From positions 62,463,501-62,527,500 of the forward strand of contig BSBM01000361.1 in NCBI GenBank assembly GCA_027924585.1: a stretch of DNA of 64,000 nt, written 5' to 3'. The DNA comes from Larix kaempferi. Lineage: Eukaryota; Streptophyta; Pinopsida; Pinales; Pinaceae. The notes below the pieces were generated by a model that was given only the letters and a program-made list of their open reading frames with translations, searched no databases and had not been told where the DNA came from. This document shows positions 10,080-21,948 of the stretch, piece after piece. Both the position numbers and the translations under genes were made by a program. Numbering within the stretch: position 1 is the first letter of the stretch; each line of letters begins with the position of its first letter.

Positions 10080-10765
10080 CTAAAGAAGGTGAGGAAATTT
10101 TCTGCTACCTTCTCCTTGGAGTATTATTTGGCCTTGCATGGAAGTTATCATTTCAACTCAACTTGCCAAAGTTCATGTTGCCTCATCTGGTTGTTTAGGA
10201 TTTCTTGTGGAAAACTATATCCTCTACTAATTATGCATGAGATTTTGGTGCTAAATCCTCTATGGTATGTAAGACTTTCCAATTAGTCTATTGGTCTAGC
10301 ATGAAAGGCTCACAAGGTTTTAGAATTTTCACATTCACTACTAAGTAAATGCACATATGTGGGGGTAGACTTGCTTTGTAAGAATTATCACCTACTTTCC
10401 CCAACACTTCAAAAGAATTCTAGCACAAATCCTTGGTCTTCTTATTAGGACCCTATAGCCTTTCTTTATTCAAATGCAACTAGACTTTATCTTCCACTTT
10501 GAATGTATTCTGAATTCTACCTTGGCCATGCCAGCTATTTACTTTTATTGTGACTTCTTCAACGTCTCTTGTACTTTCAAATGGATTTGCCTCACCTTAG
10601 CAATGATTTTTTTTCAAACCTCAAGTGTCTCTCTTGAGGTGCCTTCCCTCAATCCTCCTTGCAATCTAAATGCAACATCTAAGGTTGAATGTGGCAAATA
10701 TCCAAGGCAAGTTTTAAAGGAGACTTACTAGTAGAAGTGTGGACTACTCTGTTATAAGAGTGTTG
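10080..10765 (-). pseudogene. Ty3/gypsy retrotransposon integrase C-terminal region, decayed
   Basis: Minus-strand remnant of a gypsy polyprotein. In order: NRVVHTSTSKSPFKTCLGYL, HSTLDVAFRLQGGLREGTSR, IAKVRQIHLKVQETLKKSQ, FKVEDKV, LHLNKERL, GPNKKTKDL, VGDNSYKASLPPHMCIYLVV, NVKILKPCEPFMLDQ, then EDLAPKSHA and VEDIVFHKKS. This follows the order of the integrase C-terminus of a common plant gypsy family. Stops occur repeatedly (for example VEDKV-stop-LHLNKERL). Protease, RT and the integrase catalytic core are not present in the next kilobases, so it is a truncated relic. The element's 3' LTR probably lies to the left (9.6-10.08 kb), but its ends are not identified. Confidence 0.8.
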
Positions 10766-13700
10766 AATGCCCCAAATTTGAAAACTTTACCAATCTTGTC
10801 ATATCATCCTAGAAGGATAAACCATTGATCCCTCCAAGAAGAATCAATAGATATTCAGTCCATAATAATCTAGAAGGATAATCTCGTGACTAAATATTAA
10901 TGCCGACAAGAAGTTGCATTTATTCAAAGCTACAACTAGAAGTCAAAAGGCATAATTACATGACATCAATGCTAGTGTCAAAAGCCTCTGAAGCATACAT
11001 TGTGACTACCATATACTAAATTCAATCATTGTGACCCTGAAAAACTATTTCACAAAACCCTGACAGACTATCCAAAAGTGGACAACTCCATCAAGGGAAT
11101 CACTTATGATGTGTTGGGATGAATATGACTATGGTAACATCATCATGCGTTCCTATAAAAAAGATCAACAATTTTACAATGGTTCCATTATTTTCATGTA
11201 TGTAAATACATGGATATATATCTACTATTTAGCAAGTTAACAAATCTCTTATAAGGAATAAAACATGCCTTGTGCTAACAAGTGCATTGCAATGATGAGA
11301 TTTTCATTCCCAAGTCATTAGTTTCTTATCCATGCCACCTGTTGCATCTTATGTTAAGATGCAAGGAAAATGAAGCAAATTCAAATAATTACAATATGAG
11401 TAAATGAAAAGTAAATTCTTTGAATTGAATTTCTCCAACTTTTTTCTCAAGGCCCCAAGCACATAATACTTGTGATAGTATCTAAGGAACTAAATTACAA
11501 ATTAGTACCAAAAGTAAAAAATACAAAGCATTCAATGAACAAACCCTTTGGTGAAATTACCATGGGTGATTATGTTTTGAAGGAAAGAAAAGGAATTTAA
11601 ATTGCGTTGGCTTATGAAATATAGAAACAAGATTAACAACTCCATGATAAACATAGAATGCTTTGGCATACAAATCACTCCTTTAATCAACACTATTTGG
11701 AAAAGAGCATCATAAGAACTCTGCTAGGTAAATAAGCCCCGCTAGAAATCCAATAGAGAGCATATCATTTGACCCAATAAATACAAAGATCAAGGCAAAT
11801 GACACTTTATCAAAGATCTTAGCTATATATGTATGTAGTTCAAGGTTTGAATATGTGTTGTGATTATGTGGATATGCATCACTTCTACCAAAGAAATCAT
11901 ATATGACAAGATGCCTAGTAGATTCAAATGATCACTGGCAATCACTAGCTGATATAATAGTTCTTGCCGATTTTGGAGGATTTGATGTACAAAATATGAC
12001 CTAATAATAAACTAAGACTTCAAATCAACAATCAAATAACCTTCCAAGTCCCTAGAGAAAACTGATAACCCTTGGAACAAAAATTGACCTAAAAATGTGG
12101 TGTATAAGCCTCTCAATACAAAAGGAAAATAAAAACAACTTAAGAAAGCAAGTGCTTTCCTCCAAAGCAACTCGGTGTCCTTCGTGGGTGTTTTCCCTTG
12201 AAATGTTCATGGATAAGGAACCATGCCAAGGCATCCATAACTATTAAATTAATCTTGATCCTGCTTGGAACAACTCAATATAATATATCTCTCAAGATAT
12301 AACTTTCTGCTCAAATGGTAGGACTAACAATTCTTCTAGATTATTGTGGAATAAGCACTCGAAAGATTAAAGCACAAAGAATGAGTGGATATTCATCTCC
12401 CAAGCACCACAATCAGTGTATCAGATATTTCAAATTTAAAGATGATAGATAAGAAGAATATCAAATAGGTTAACAAATAAACAAGGTTAGGATCTTTGAT
12501 GTATGAATAAATCCAGACCCTTGTTGAAGAAGATTTGTATTGAACCAATAGGAATTTAGTAGCAGAACACAATATTTGTATAAGATGAGTTATGAGATTC
12601 CTTGCAATCACTAGTAGGCCATGGAAACACTAACAACATATCACATGAAATATGAAATCTTAACACATCACCATATAAAATCCCAGACGTAGTGGAGATT
12701 ACACCAAATTGCAACTTCAAGATCTTATCTATAAGATTCAAGTTTCAAACAAAATGGATCTAAGAATACATGAAATTAACACAAGGACACTTAACACGAA
12801 TGATTACAAACTAATACAACTATGAAGGTGAATCTAAAAGCTTTCCAATATACAACTTATGCTTGCTTTCCAATCCCTAGAGAATTTCTTCCTTAATCTA
12901 CATTCTCGAGGGAAATAAAGTATTTCAATCTCAAAAATGTTGACCTTTGTAAATGAGAAACATATTCCCTTTATGGTCTACTAAGAGAGAAGTGATTAGC
13001 GTGCTCGATACCCTATGTTGTTAGGGGAGCGTGGGCTCTTTGTAATGACCGAACTAAAAAGCGGCTTGTTTTCACTATCCTCCATAACTTCTTGATTATT
13101 TTATTCTCTTCGAGTTTTTTTATGTGTGCTTCACTTTGAGGTTTCTCTCGGTGAAAAGAAAAAAGAACAACACCATAATCCATCTCTCTGAGTTAGAGGG
13201 ACATGTGGTAGCTTCTGATTGGTTACCCGAAAGGCTGACAAGGCTAGCTCTACCCCCACATGTCGCATCATTGGTAGGTGATCTATTGTTGAGATTCCAA
13301 ATGAGGTAACATGGTGAATCCTCGAGGAATCTCAAATATCCCTCACAAGTGCGATACGCAACATCCTATATTTATGTGTGAATGGTTGAGATTAAAAGGT
13401 CCATCTCTCATATTTAATCACGATCGTTTGCAAGGGGTTCTACTTATGTCGCGGCTGATCAAATAAACCTTCGTGCACACATGCCTTGAGGTCTCATCAT
13501 TACCATTCGTGGGGGACCCCCCTTTAGTATTGCCCAATCAAGTATTTATGTGTGAATGGCTAGGATTAAGAGGTGTAACATGCACAATTGAGTCCACACC
13601 ATTCATAGGGGACCACCCCTAATTACTTCATGTTACCACACAAATTAGCACCCTTCTGATAAGGTCATGACGATCGATATGAAGATTAGCAACTATCCAT

Positions 13701-16190
13701 GAGATGCACCCACTGTAACCACAATGCACTCTCCTCTCTCTTTAGGCCTAATCCTTTGGTCGTGGGAAGCTTCCCAAATGTGGGTAGAAGTAGCCATGTA
13801 AGGTATATAAAGAGAACAACTCTACTTCTAACAAAACCTCCTAGTATATTATTCAATCACTGCCTTAATGGAGTCAACAAGATATTCAATAAATACTTAA
13901 TGACTAGGAGGTCAACAACAATGTAACTTGGTACTATTTTGTTACTAAGATATGTTGATGAAATTGCAATATAAACCAATACCTATAACTTACATAAAAT
14001 CTTGAATGAAACCCTTAAAAAAGGTCACAATAGATACCTCTCACTACTCACCAACCAATGATAAGATTTGTACCCCTTATTGTAGCTCATGGTTGGTAAA
14101 TGTCTATTACAATTTATGGTTGTCAAGTGTTTTCATATTTTTACTAGCCTACAAATTTTGTAGATAGCTCTGATTTAGCACTTCAAACCCCCCCAAGGTA
14201 GATTTAATGCTTGGAAATGATGATTGAACCTTTTCCACCCCCCCATTGTTTGTCCTTTGTCAAATGTGAGTCTGTAAAATAGTCACCTAGACTTGCACTA
14301 GGGTTGTACCAGCCACTGGGAGATGACATCACACTCCTAGGGCTAACGTCACCCTAGTTTAAGGCCTATTCAAGCTGCAAAACATACCTTTTTTGGAATT
14401 TTTTTACTTTTTATGGATTTTCATGTAAGATAAATAATTCAAATAACCATTGTAAACTTTGGATTTTTGCAAGTGAAATTGATACTAATCAAAGTAAAAT
14501 GACAAAATAAATATTATTTGGTTTGTTTAAATATTAAGTTTTTAGGGATTTTTCATATATCTGATATTTTTTGTATTTTTTCCAATACAGTACAAGGAAT
14601 TTTGTAAAATTAAAATGGTGAAGATGAGGGAAATAGACCTATGTATTATTCCACAGGGCAATGAAAATCGGAGCTAGCGTTTCTCCTAAGAATTGACAAT
14701 TTGATATTTGAATAAATTAGGACAAGGCTAAGAAACCCCGGGTTATGTTAGCACTTGACCTAATTAGGGCAAACAAAATGCCAAGACCCAAAACAAGAGA
14801 GATCCTTCTAGATTGTCTCACCCAACAAGACTAAATTATTATGCATAAAACCCTAAATTGCTCGTACCTTGGATGCCTCCAACAGTGCAAGACAAGAGGT
14901 TCAAGATATTAGCACAATTGAGAGAGAAAAGAAGAAGAGAAAGAGCCTCAAGAATCCTTTCACCTTAGAATATCCTTGAAAGATTGTAAAGAAACCTCAA
15001 ACATCAATATTTGTCCCTTAGAAACCCTAGAAGAGCTAAGAAGAGAGATGTGCATCACTTAGTTGGTCATATACACAAGTAAAAATAAGATTTTAGTCAT
15101 ATTTGATCCCGTGATCTTTCTTAATGATTACAAACGAGGGGAGGGCACTATATTTATAGGGAAAAGGTGCTAAATTTTCCCTCCTTTAGGTTGACCTATC
15201 TAATTTTGAGTTTAAAATTATTTTTAGGGTTTGTCACCTGCAATCTGGGGACTAAACCTCATAAAACATAAAATAATGATAAAATATGATGATAGCTTCA
15301 ACATGATGAAAAGTTGAGCTTGGAAAGAGGATGCCTTGCCCCATCTAACCCCAACAAGTGTCTTTTCCCTCAATGCCCTCCTTTAGATGGCACAATGTAC
15401 AAAAAAGTTGCCTTTAAGGTGGACAATTTGCATTTCTTCATTGGGATGATGAAGAGGTAGGGGTAATACAATAAAATAAGGTCCAAGTAGATATAAATGA
15501 GGTGTGTCGGAGAGGGTATGACAACCCCTTTAAGTGTAATCACCTCTAGAAAGCATAAAATTGTAAGTGTGGCTAGGGGTTCCTAAGCCATGTGTCCTAA
15601 TGCATTCACTCCAAGATGGACCAATACCTACCTAAGGTCATAAATACCAAATGTGAAGAGGAATTACCACCCATCAAGGGGTAGTCAATATGGCCACAAG
15701 AGGAGCACACCTTGAAATGAGGACCAAGAGCACCTGCCATGACCGATCAAGGGGTATAGAACCGAGCTAGACTAATACTTTTACATAAATAAGCCCCAAC
15801 TTGGCCTTTTACAATGGCAAAAGGACCCCCCTTTTTGGCACATTTGATAGGCGAGCTATTGAGAATTTGGTGTGTAACAACTAGATCCAATTCCGGGACA
15901 TGCGCTTCTCCTAGGAGTGCATGAAAACCTCCTTAATCTTCTAGTACTTGTATACCTATACACACATCAAACAACAAAAATGTCAAATGCATCGAAGGAA
16001 AACACATCCATCGTGACCTATTCAAATCAACATATGAAATGCATAAAACAATACAACAATATGGAATGCTAAAGTAAAGCAAATGACACATCAAAATGCT
16101 CATGCAAGAGATTATTAATCCTACCTACCTACTCTAATCATGATAACATGAATGAGTCAAGTAAAATCATACCACCAATGAAGCCTCCTT
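10766..16190. other. Long gene-free stretch, probably LTR and decayed retroelement DNA
   Basis: AT-rich, no supported coding region on either strand. A segment reading TATTTATGTGTGAATGG followed by an AGATTAAAAGGT-like run occurs twice (near 13366 and 13542), suggesting an internal duplication in an LTR. A minus-strand TATA-like promoter lies near 15150, listed separately. Several weak frames have no family motif. Most likely this is old, nested LTR-retrotransposon sequence. Confidence 0.45.
15149..15160 (-). promoter_or_regulatory. Candidate TATA box, minus strand, LTR-like context
   Basis: Minus-strand CCTATAAATATA lies in a GC-shifted context (GTGCCCTCCCCTC follows). Further downstream are pyrimidine-rich CTCTCTTCTTAGC and TTCTTCTTTTCTCTCTC tracts, a layout common in plant LTR promoters. 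No LTR ends could be assigned, so this is a suggestion only. Confidence 0.3.
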
Positions 16191-16199
16191 AGCATGACA

Positions 16200-18062
16200 T
16201 TCACGCTGGGATTTCTTCCAGTGTCCTTGGAAATAGTCCAAGACAAAATCACATCAATGATTAGTGTAGTAGATGTCATCACCTTCATCGGAATGGGGCT
16301 AGAACAATAGAAAAGATCACGAACCTAGATTCCAACAAAGAATAAGCCCCCATTTCACAAACCCCCTCTATCCATTCTTGGATAGGGATCAAATACAAAC
16401 TACCTTCAAGATTAACCTACTTTTCGAACTATGTTTGTTTCCCAAAATGACTTTCGAAACCATCAAGAAAGCTTGAAAGATATGACTAGAAAAAAGGCAT
16501 CAAATCTACCCTAGGATAAGGCATACTTAATTGCTCTATCCCTGCAATAAAACCACATTCTTGATGTCCAAAACCTGCATTAATCCCTTGGAAACATGAA
16601 TGAGAATGATGGTTTAAATCAACCCTAGGAGAGGGTAAACATGGTTGCTCAACATCTGTGGTAGAAGTCTTTGTATGTAACCCTATATCATCATCAATGG
16701 TGAGAAGGCATGGCTAAACCAAATCATGAGAGGTCTCATCAAATATTGGTTTTACAAGGTCTTCAAAATTTACACTTCCCTCCTCATAAAAGTCATCATT
16801 ATGGGCACCCCAATAAACATTGTTGAAATCCACCCTAGGAAAGGGTAAACATGGTTGCTCAACACCTGTGGTAGAAGTCTTTGTCTGTAACCCTATATCA
16901 TCATCAATGGTGGGAAGGCACGGCTGAACCAAATCACGAGAGGTCTCATCAAATATTTGTTTTACAAGGTCTTCAAAATTTACACTTCCCTCCTCAGAAA
17001 AGTCATCATTATGGGCACTCCAATAAATTTACAACCTTCCCTACCCATATTGTGATCAATTTGGGGAAATGCACATCATTGTATCCATGACAAACTTCTT
17101 CAATAGCAAAAATATTCTCATCCTTGAAAGATTCATCATTAGGAGCAAAAGACATATGAAGGCTCACCAAACCTTCATCGTGAGGGGAACAAGGAAAAGC
17201 ATCAACTATACCTTCATCAACCATGTCGAGTCAATATCCTCTTTAATGGGAAATGGCTGTCCAACAAGAGCACCTTCATTTTGTTCTTGATATTCATGAA
17301 TTTCTTTGACAAAACCTTCTTCATGTTGTTCCAAATTTGCATAAGAATCTAGCTTTGGCTGATCCAAACTGAAAATATCTCCACTTACACATGATGGGAA
17401 AGGTTCATGGACATCTTACTCAAAATATGTGTGACCCAAAATCTCGAGTACAACACTCCTATCCCTTGAAGGATTCATAGATAGGAGGGTTAAGAAACCT
17501 CCAATAATTATAGTATTTTTCATCATGCAAAGCAATCATGCCATTTTATTCCAAAATACCCAAGACACCATAAGAATCCTCAAAACAATAACTCATGATT
17601 TCTTCACTCTCTTCAATTAGGGCTTCGTGTTATTCATGTGCCTCCTTCAAGCTCCTTCTCTAGGTATTCACCATAGACTTCTTTGGATTCACTTTTTTTA
17701 GCATCTTTATTGTCATCTTCAAAAGTACCATCCTCTTCAAGCACAAGGCTCGAGATGTCGTCTTCCTTGAATTCTTTAACAAAATCCTCAACGAAAGATT
17801 ATCCAACAATGGCTTCTTCATTAGAGATATTTAAGGGTTGATATTTTTCATGGCATTCTTTGACAATATTTTCATCTTCGAGTAGTGGGAAAGAAGCATC
17901 TTCTTCCTTGTCTCCCTCTTATTTCTTCAAGGGTGGTGTGAAACCCTCTTCAACACTTTTTTGTGCATCATATAATGTCTTGAACTCTTGAACTTTAGGT
18001 AGCCATTGATCAATGTAGGTAAGATGCTTTTGGACGCAACAAAAAGCCATGGGTTTTCACAT
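16200..18062 (-). pseudogene. Decayed acidic reading frame of an LTR element with 70-residue tandem repeat
   Basis: Minus-strand coding remnant of unknown function. It starts near KPMAFCCVQKHLTYIDQWLP and runs through acidic stretches (EEIREGDKEEDASFPLLEDE, VEDFVKEFKEDDISSLVLEE). A segment reading NGMIALHDEKYYNYWRFLNP follows, then a tandem repeat containing QPCLPFPRVDFNNVYWGAHN and DDFYEEGSVNFEDLVKPIF. Many stops and frameshifts break it. It lies immediately downstream of an Ogre/Tat-like primer-binding site (18209-18191), the place where Ogre elements carry an extra ORF1 before gag. I therefore infer an ORF1-like role, without sequence-level proof. No gag or pol of this element is seen to the left. 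Confidence 0.5.
16623..17030 (-). repeat. In-frame 210-bp tandem duplication in the acidic reading frame
   Basis: CCCTAGGAGAGGGTAAACAT at 16623 recurs as CCCTAGGAAAGGGTAAACAT at 16833, a period of exactly 210 bases (70 codons). The copies remain similar to the end of the second one. Because the period is a multiple of three, the protein repeat was preserved. A shorter echo of the (V/I)EQ-PRVD motif occurs further left. Confidence 0.85.
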
Positions 18063-18190
18063 TAGATTCCTACCAGTGACTAGGGGGGAATATGTAGCAA
18101 GAAAACACAACCAAATCCTATTGAAAACACCTAAAAAATATGACCAGAAACGATGGCTTAAACACAACTAAGGATGGATTATGGATCCAA

Positions 18191-18209
18191 GACCCTGGTG
18201 AAGTAGCCA
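18191..18209 (-). promoter_or_regulatory. Candidate primer-binding site, Ogre-like (tRNA-Arg type)
   Basis: Minus-strand TGGCTACTTCACCAGGGTC sits five bases inside an LTR end reading AAATACAACA. From memory it resembles the tRNA-Arg-type site TGGCGACTCCACTGGGGA of Ogre elements at about 14 of 18 positions. That comparison needs checking; the position next to an LTR-like CA end is the stronger evidence. Confidence 0.45.
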
Positions 18210-18214
18210 AAATA

Positions 18215-18381
18215 TGTTGTATTTGATTTCTCCCACACCCGTGCAAAAGGCACCTACTAAGGGGTTGTGCAATCCTTGGTAGTATATTAGAAATGGAAAT
18301 AAAAACAACGCTAAAATAAATTAAATATTAACATTCTTAAACATACATTCAAGTAGAAATCGGAGAGCAAGCCATCACAAG
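18215..18381 (-). mobile_element. LTR end of the Ogre/Tat-like element, left part
   Basis: On the plus strand it starts TGTTGTATTTGATTTC, which is the 3' end of a minus-strand 5' LTR. It is cut at 18381 by the insertion of the 14-kb LTR element. The continuation is on the far side of that element, from 32358, supported by the target duplication (ACAAG here, ATAAG there). Confidence 0.5.
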
Positions 18382-20923
18382 TGTAATACCCCGTGTGTTA
18401 AGCCCCAGACATATGTAATTTGTAATTGTTTATTATTGTGGCACTAGGTGCCAATACAAGGGTCTTTAAGGACTGAGAGCTATTATTATTTTGTAAATAA
18501 TTAATTAATAAAAACAACTGGCACACCGGGGACTACCAAAAGAGTATGGGAGACCTAGATCCACAATGTGAGGGAGAATGGGGACATTCCTACCACTTTA
18601 GAACTTGTTTGGTTGAGCTTGGTCCATATTTATGCTTTGGTAACTTTATTAGTTGATGATCACCCAAACATTGTACAACGGACCCAACTTTTGATTATTT
18701 TAGCCTATGTTGGTACTATTGAGCCTAATTCATGGTTTAGTGGACCTCCATTGGTACTTGGGTGGATTCCACTTATTAAATTAGGCCCCTATGGTGGTTT
18801 GCAACTCCTTTTTGGAGGTTACACTTGGTTTTGTAACCCCCATTTTCACAAGTGTGCCCTCACTAGCTATTTTTAGCCTTGACACATCAAAGGTTGGATA
18901 ACTCCTTGTGTAACCCCTCCTTTGCTATTTTGGGAAGATGCCTTGGTTTGTGTAACTCCTCACCTCACTAATTTTGATTCCTCTTCATGGATGATGTATT
19001 CACACATGAATTTGAGATGGGTAAAGTGACTTGGAGCCACTATCCTTGAAATTTGAATTACTTGGGTTGGATTAGAGTTAGCGTCCTGTGGTTGAGTTAC
19101 CCCCCTTGGTTTGACTCAAGTTGTCTTACCTTGGTTTGATTTTACCCTCTTGGGTTAGAATTACGTTATTTGGTCTATAAATCCATGGTTGTTCTCCTTG
19201 GTTAAGGTTGTTGATTGTTGTTGATTATTGTTGGTTATTCTTGGTTGTTCATGCCATTGATGTTGAGATCTTGGTAAGCTTGTGAGCTTGGGAATCCATG
19301 TATGCTCTCCTATGTGAATGAACCTTGTACTTAGAGAACTGTGGTCTTGTATGGTGTTTGTGGTAAGCCTGGACAACTCTAGTATAGTTCCTATGTGTCC
19401 ACTACTTGTCTTCGTCCTAAACCTGCACATAAATCCCGACGGTGAATGGCATTGTCCCGAGGAACCTAGCGGGTGAAGGGATTACCATTACACATAGTAG
19501 TGCGGTGGAGGATAAAATAGGTGGTGATGAATTGAGTTGTGGCTTCTCAAACTGATACTTGAGCTATCTTTGAGTGCACCTCTATTGTGTATTTGTGGCC
19601 TCAGCTCGGGGGTGGCCCGTCAAAGTGATATCTGGCTTGGCAGTGACTATGGTTGGGTGGAATGTGGTCTGTATGATGCTAGTTGCACATTATTAAGACA
19701 AGTGACTTATTTTATGTTAATTCATATGTTTATATTAAGTTTCCATTGTTGCTATAGCACCCTTGATGGTTGATCTATTCACAGTTAAATGTATATGGTT
19801 TTGTATCAATGATTGGATGCAAATTTGATGGTTAATTGTTGGAAACTTGTACATTTTCCTTGAATATGAGATATGATCTTGATGGAAGCTTGATATATAT
19901 GATTTATGTGTTTATTTTTTGTATATTACTCTGCAAATTCTCCCTCTATGGCTATTCATATCTGTAGATGAATTCACAGTTGAAATGGCTTGGTTTTTGG
20001 AACACTAGTTAAGGAATCTTGCTTGGAAATTGGAGTTTTCTCCTTGTTTTGAGATCCAATCTGAGTGGAAGCTTTAAATATGTTTGTGCATGACTTTTTT
20101 TTGTAGCATGCTATACAAGTGTGCCCTCCATGGCTGATCATATCTATTATATGATTCCACGTTTGAAATTACTGAGTTTTGATCACTAGTTGATGGGTTT
20201 TTCTACTTGGAAACTAAATTGAATTGATAGTTTCTCTAGAGAATTGAATATATGATGTTGTATGGTTGTATGTGAATTCTCTAGTTCACCCTCGGTGGTT
20301 GTAAAGTGCCCCATGTAGCTGGTATTATTTATATTTGGGACTCACAATTGGTTTTGCAAAGATTTGGATGCTTATCGAATGATCCAGTAGTAATTTTGAT
20401 AAACAAAAGTAGATATGATCTTTTGTATGAATTAATGGTTGTATATGGTAGCTCTATATTTTTCATTTTGCATTATTGAATGGATGTAGGTTTTAGATTC
20501 AAATATAACCTGATAAGTAATGAAAAACTGTTAATAAAAGTGTCATAAATTGTATTGACGGGGCTGCCATAAATTGCATAGTTTTATAGCGGAAAGATCT
20601 AGTTTATAATTGTTTGCAAACAATTCCGTAAATATGATTAGTTAACATTATTGGGTTGATTATGGTCACCTTTAATGTTTTAATAATGCTAAGGTCCAAG
20701 TTTATTAAAGTTTGTAAATCTAGTTGCATTGTCATGCTTGCATGAGCTCTTGGAGAGTTTTATAATTGTTTTTAAAGTATTGCAATTATTTTGATTTAAT
20801 TGGTTTGATGACATGTCATCATAGCCTTTGGTTAACCTTAATACATTGTGATATACCTTTATTTAGCCTTCCTTTGGGTTTACATGTGCCTGTGAGCTTG
20901 GTTTTGGGGTTGGGTACATTACA
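18382..20923 (+). repeat. 5' LTR of the non-autonomous element (2542 bp)
   Basis: Starts TGTAATACCCCGTGTG and ends GGGTACATTACA. It matches the LTR at 28032-32352 over its whole length once a LINE insertion is removed from that copy. It contains a roughly 100-codon open frame (18568-18876) starting MRENGDIPTTLELVWLSL. That frame is partly conserved but stopped in the other LTR; it is probably not a gene. Confidence 0.9.
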
Positions 20924-20925
20924 AG

Positions 20926-20937
20926 TGGTATTAGAGC
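20926..20937 (+). promoter_or_regulatory. Primer-binding site, initiator-Met tRNA type
   Basis: TGGTATTAGAGC two bases after the 5' LTR differs at one position from the standard TGGTATCAGAGC. Confidence 0.85.
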
Positions 20938-21120
20938 TTAGGTTCCAACTCTGAGGATGTTGGGCCTATTATAGATTTATAAATATATTTATATGCATTT
21001 GGAGTTTATAAATGTGCTTTGCGAAAGAATTTTTACCTCCCTTATGTTAATGGAAGAATTAGAAGTCTCACTTTAGAGATCAGTTTGTTGTATGCTTTAG
21101 AATTAATTAATATTTATCGC

Positions 21121-21430
21121 TCAATAGATTGATTGGTAAGTACTATGCATTGCATGTCTAATGATCCAGTAGATTGATTGGTTGATGCATGTTCACCTTG
21201 CATTGCCTCTTTTACTGTTTAGAGAACTTATTGGTCGATGCATGTTTAATGTACATTGACTCTTTTATTGTTCAATGATTCGAATGGCTAATGCTTGTGC
21301 ATTGCCTCTTTTACTGTTATGTGACCTTATTGGTCATTGCTTATTATTGTGCATTGCCTCCTTTACTGTTCAGTGACTTGATTGGTCAATGCTTGTCCAT
21401 CATGCATTGCCTCGTTTACTGCTCATTGAA
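21121..21430 (+). repeat. Degenerate tandem repeat, about 50-60-bp unit, at least five copies
   Basis: Units read GCATTGCCTCTTTTACTGTT, then a variable GTGACTTGATTGGTCAATGC part, with spacing of about 50-58 bases. It lies about 200 bp inside the primer-binding site of the non-autonomous element, where a packaging leader would be expected. Confidence 0.75.
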
Positions 21431-21948
21431 TTTATTAATATTAAAATGCTTCTTGTTGTACGATTGACTTGGTTTTTAGAAGGATTCATTTTCATGCTTT
21501 CATACCTTTTGTATGATTTGGGTGCATAGTTGAGTTATAAAATGTTTCAAAAATATTTGTGAGCAGACCTCCTTTAAAGTTGCAATCCTACTTGGAAACT
21601 GGAATTTTGAAATTAAAATTTGGAAACGAGGAAAAGTTATATTTAATTGTTTACGGAATGTGTATGCTTTAGGTATAAGTGTGTACGTATGTAATAATGT
21701 AAGTATATAATAGACATATTTGATGATATAGTATCATATATGTTGTATAGTATTATGAAGTGTGTGTGTGTGTATTGGTGATAATTCATGCATATTTATA
21801 AAATATCTTATCTGTAAAAGTATCTGAATGCAATTCATGTGTTTTTCATGTATTTCAAGTAACTTAGAATATGTACCTAATGCATGATTGAAATTGTTTA
21901 GAATGTGTCTCGGGAATATGCTTTTCAAGTGTTTTGACTTCATGTACC

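Noticed and set aside
20926-20940. tRNA-Met gene fragment
   Set aside because: The match is the retrotransposon primer-binding site next to an LTR, not a tRNA gene.
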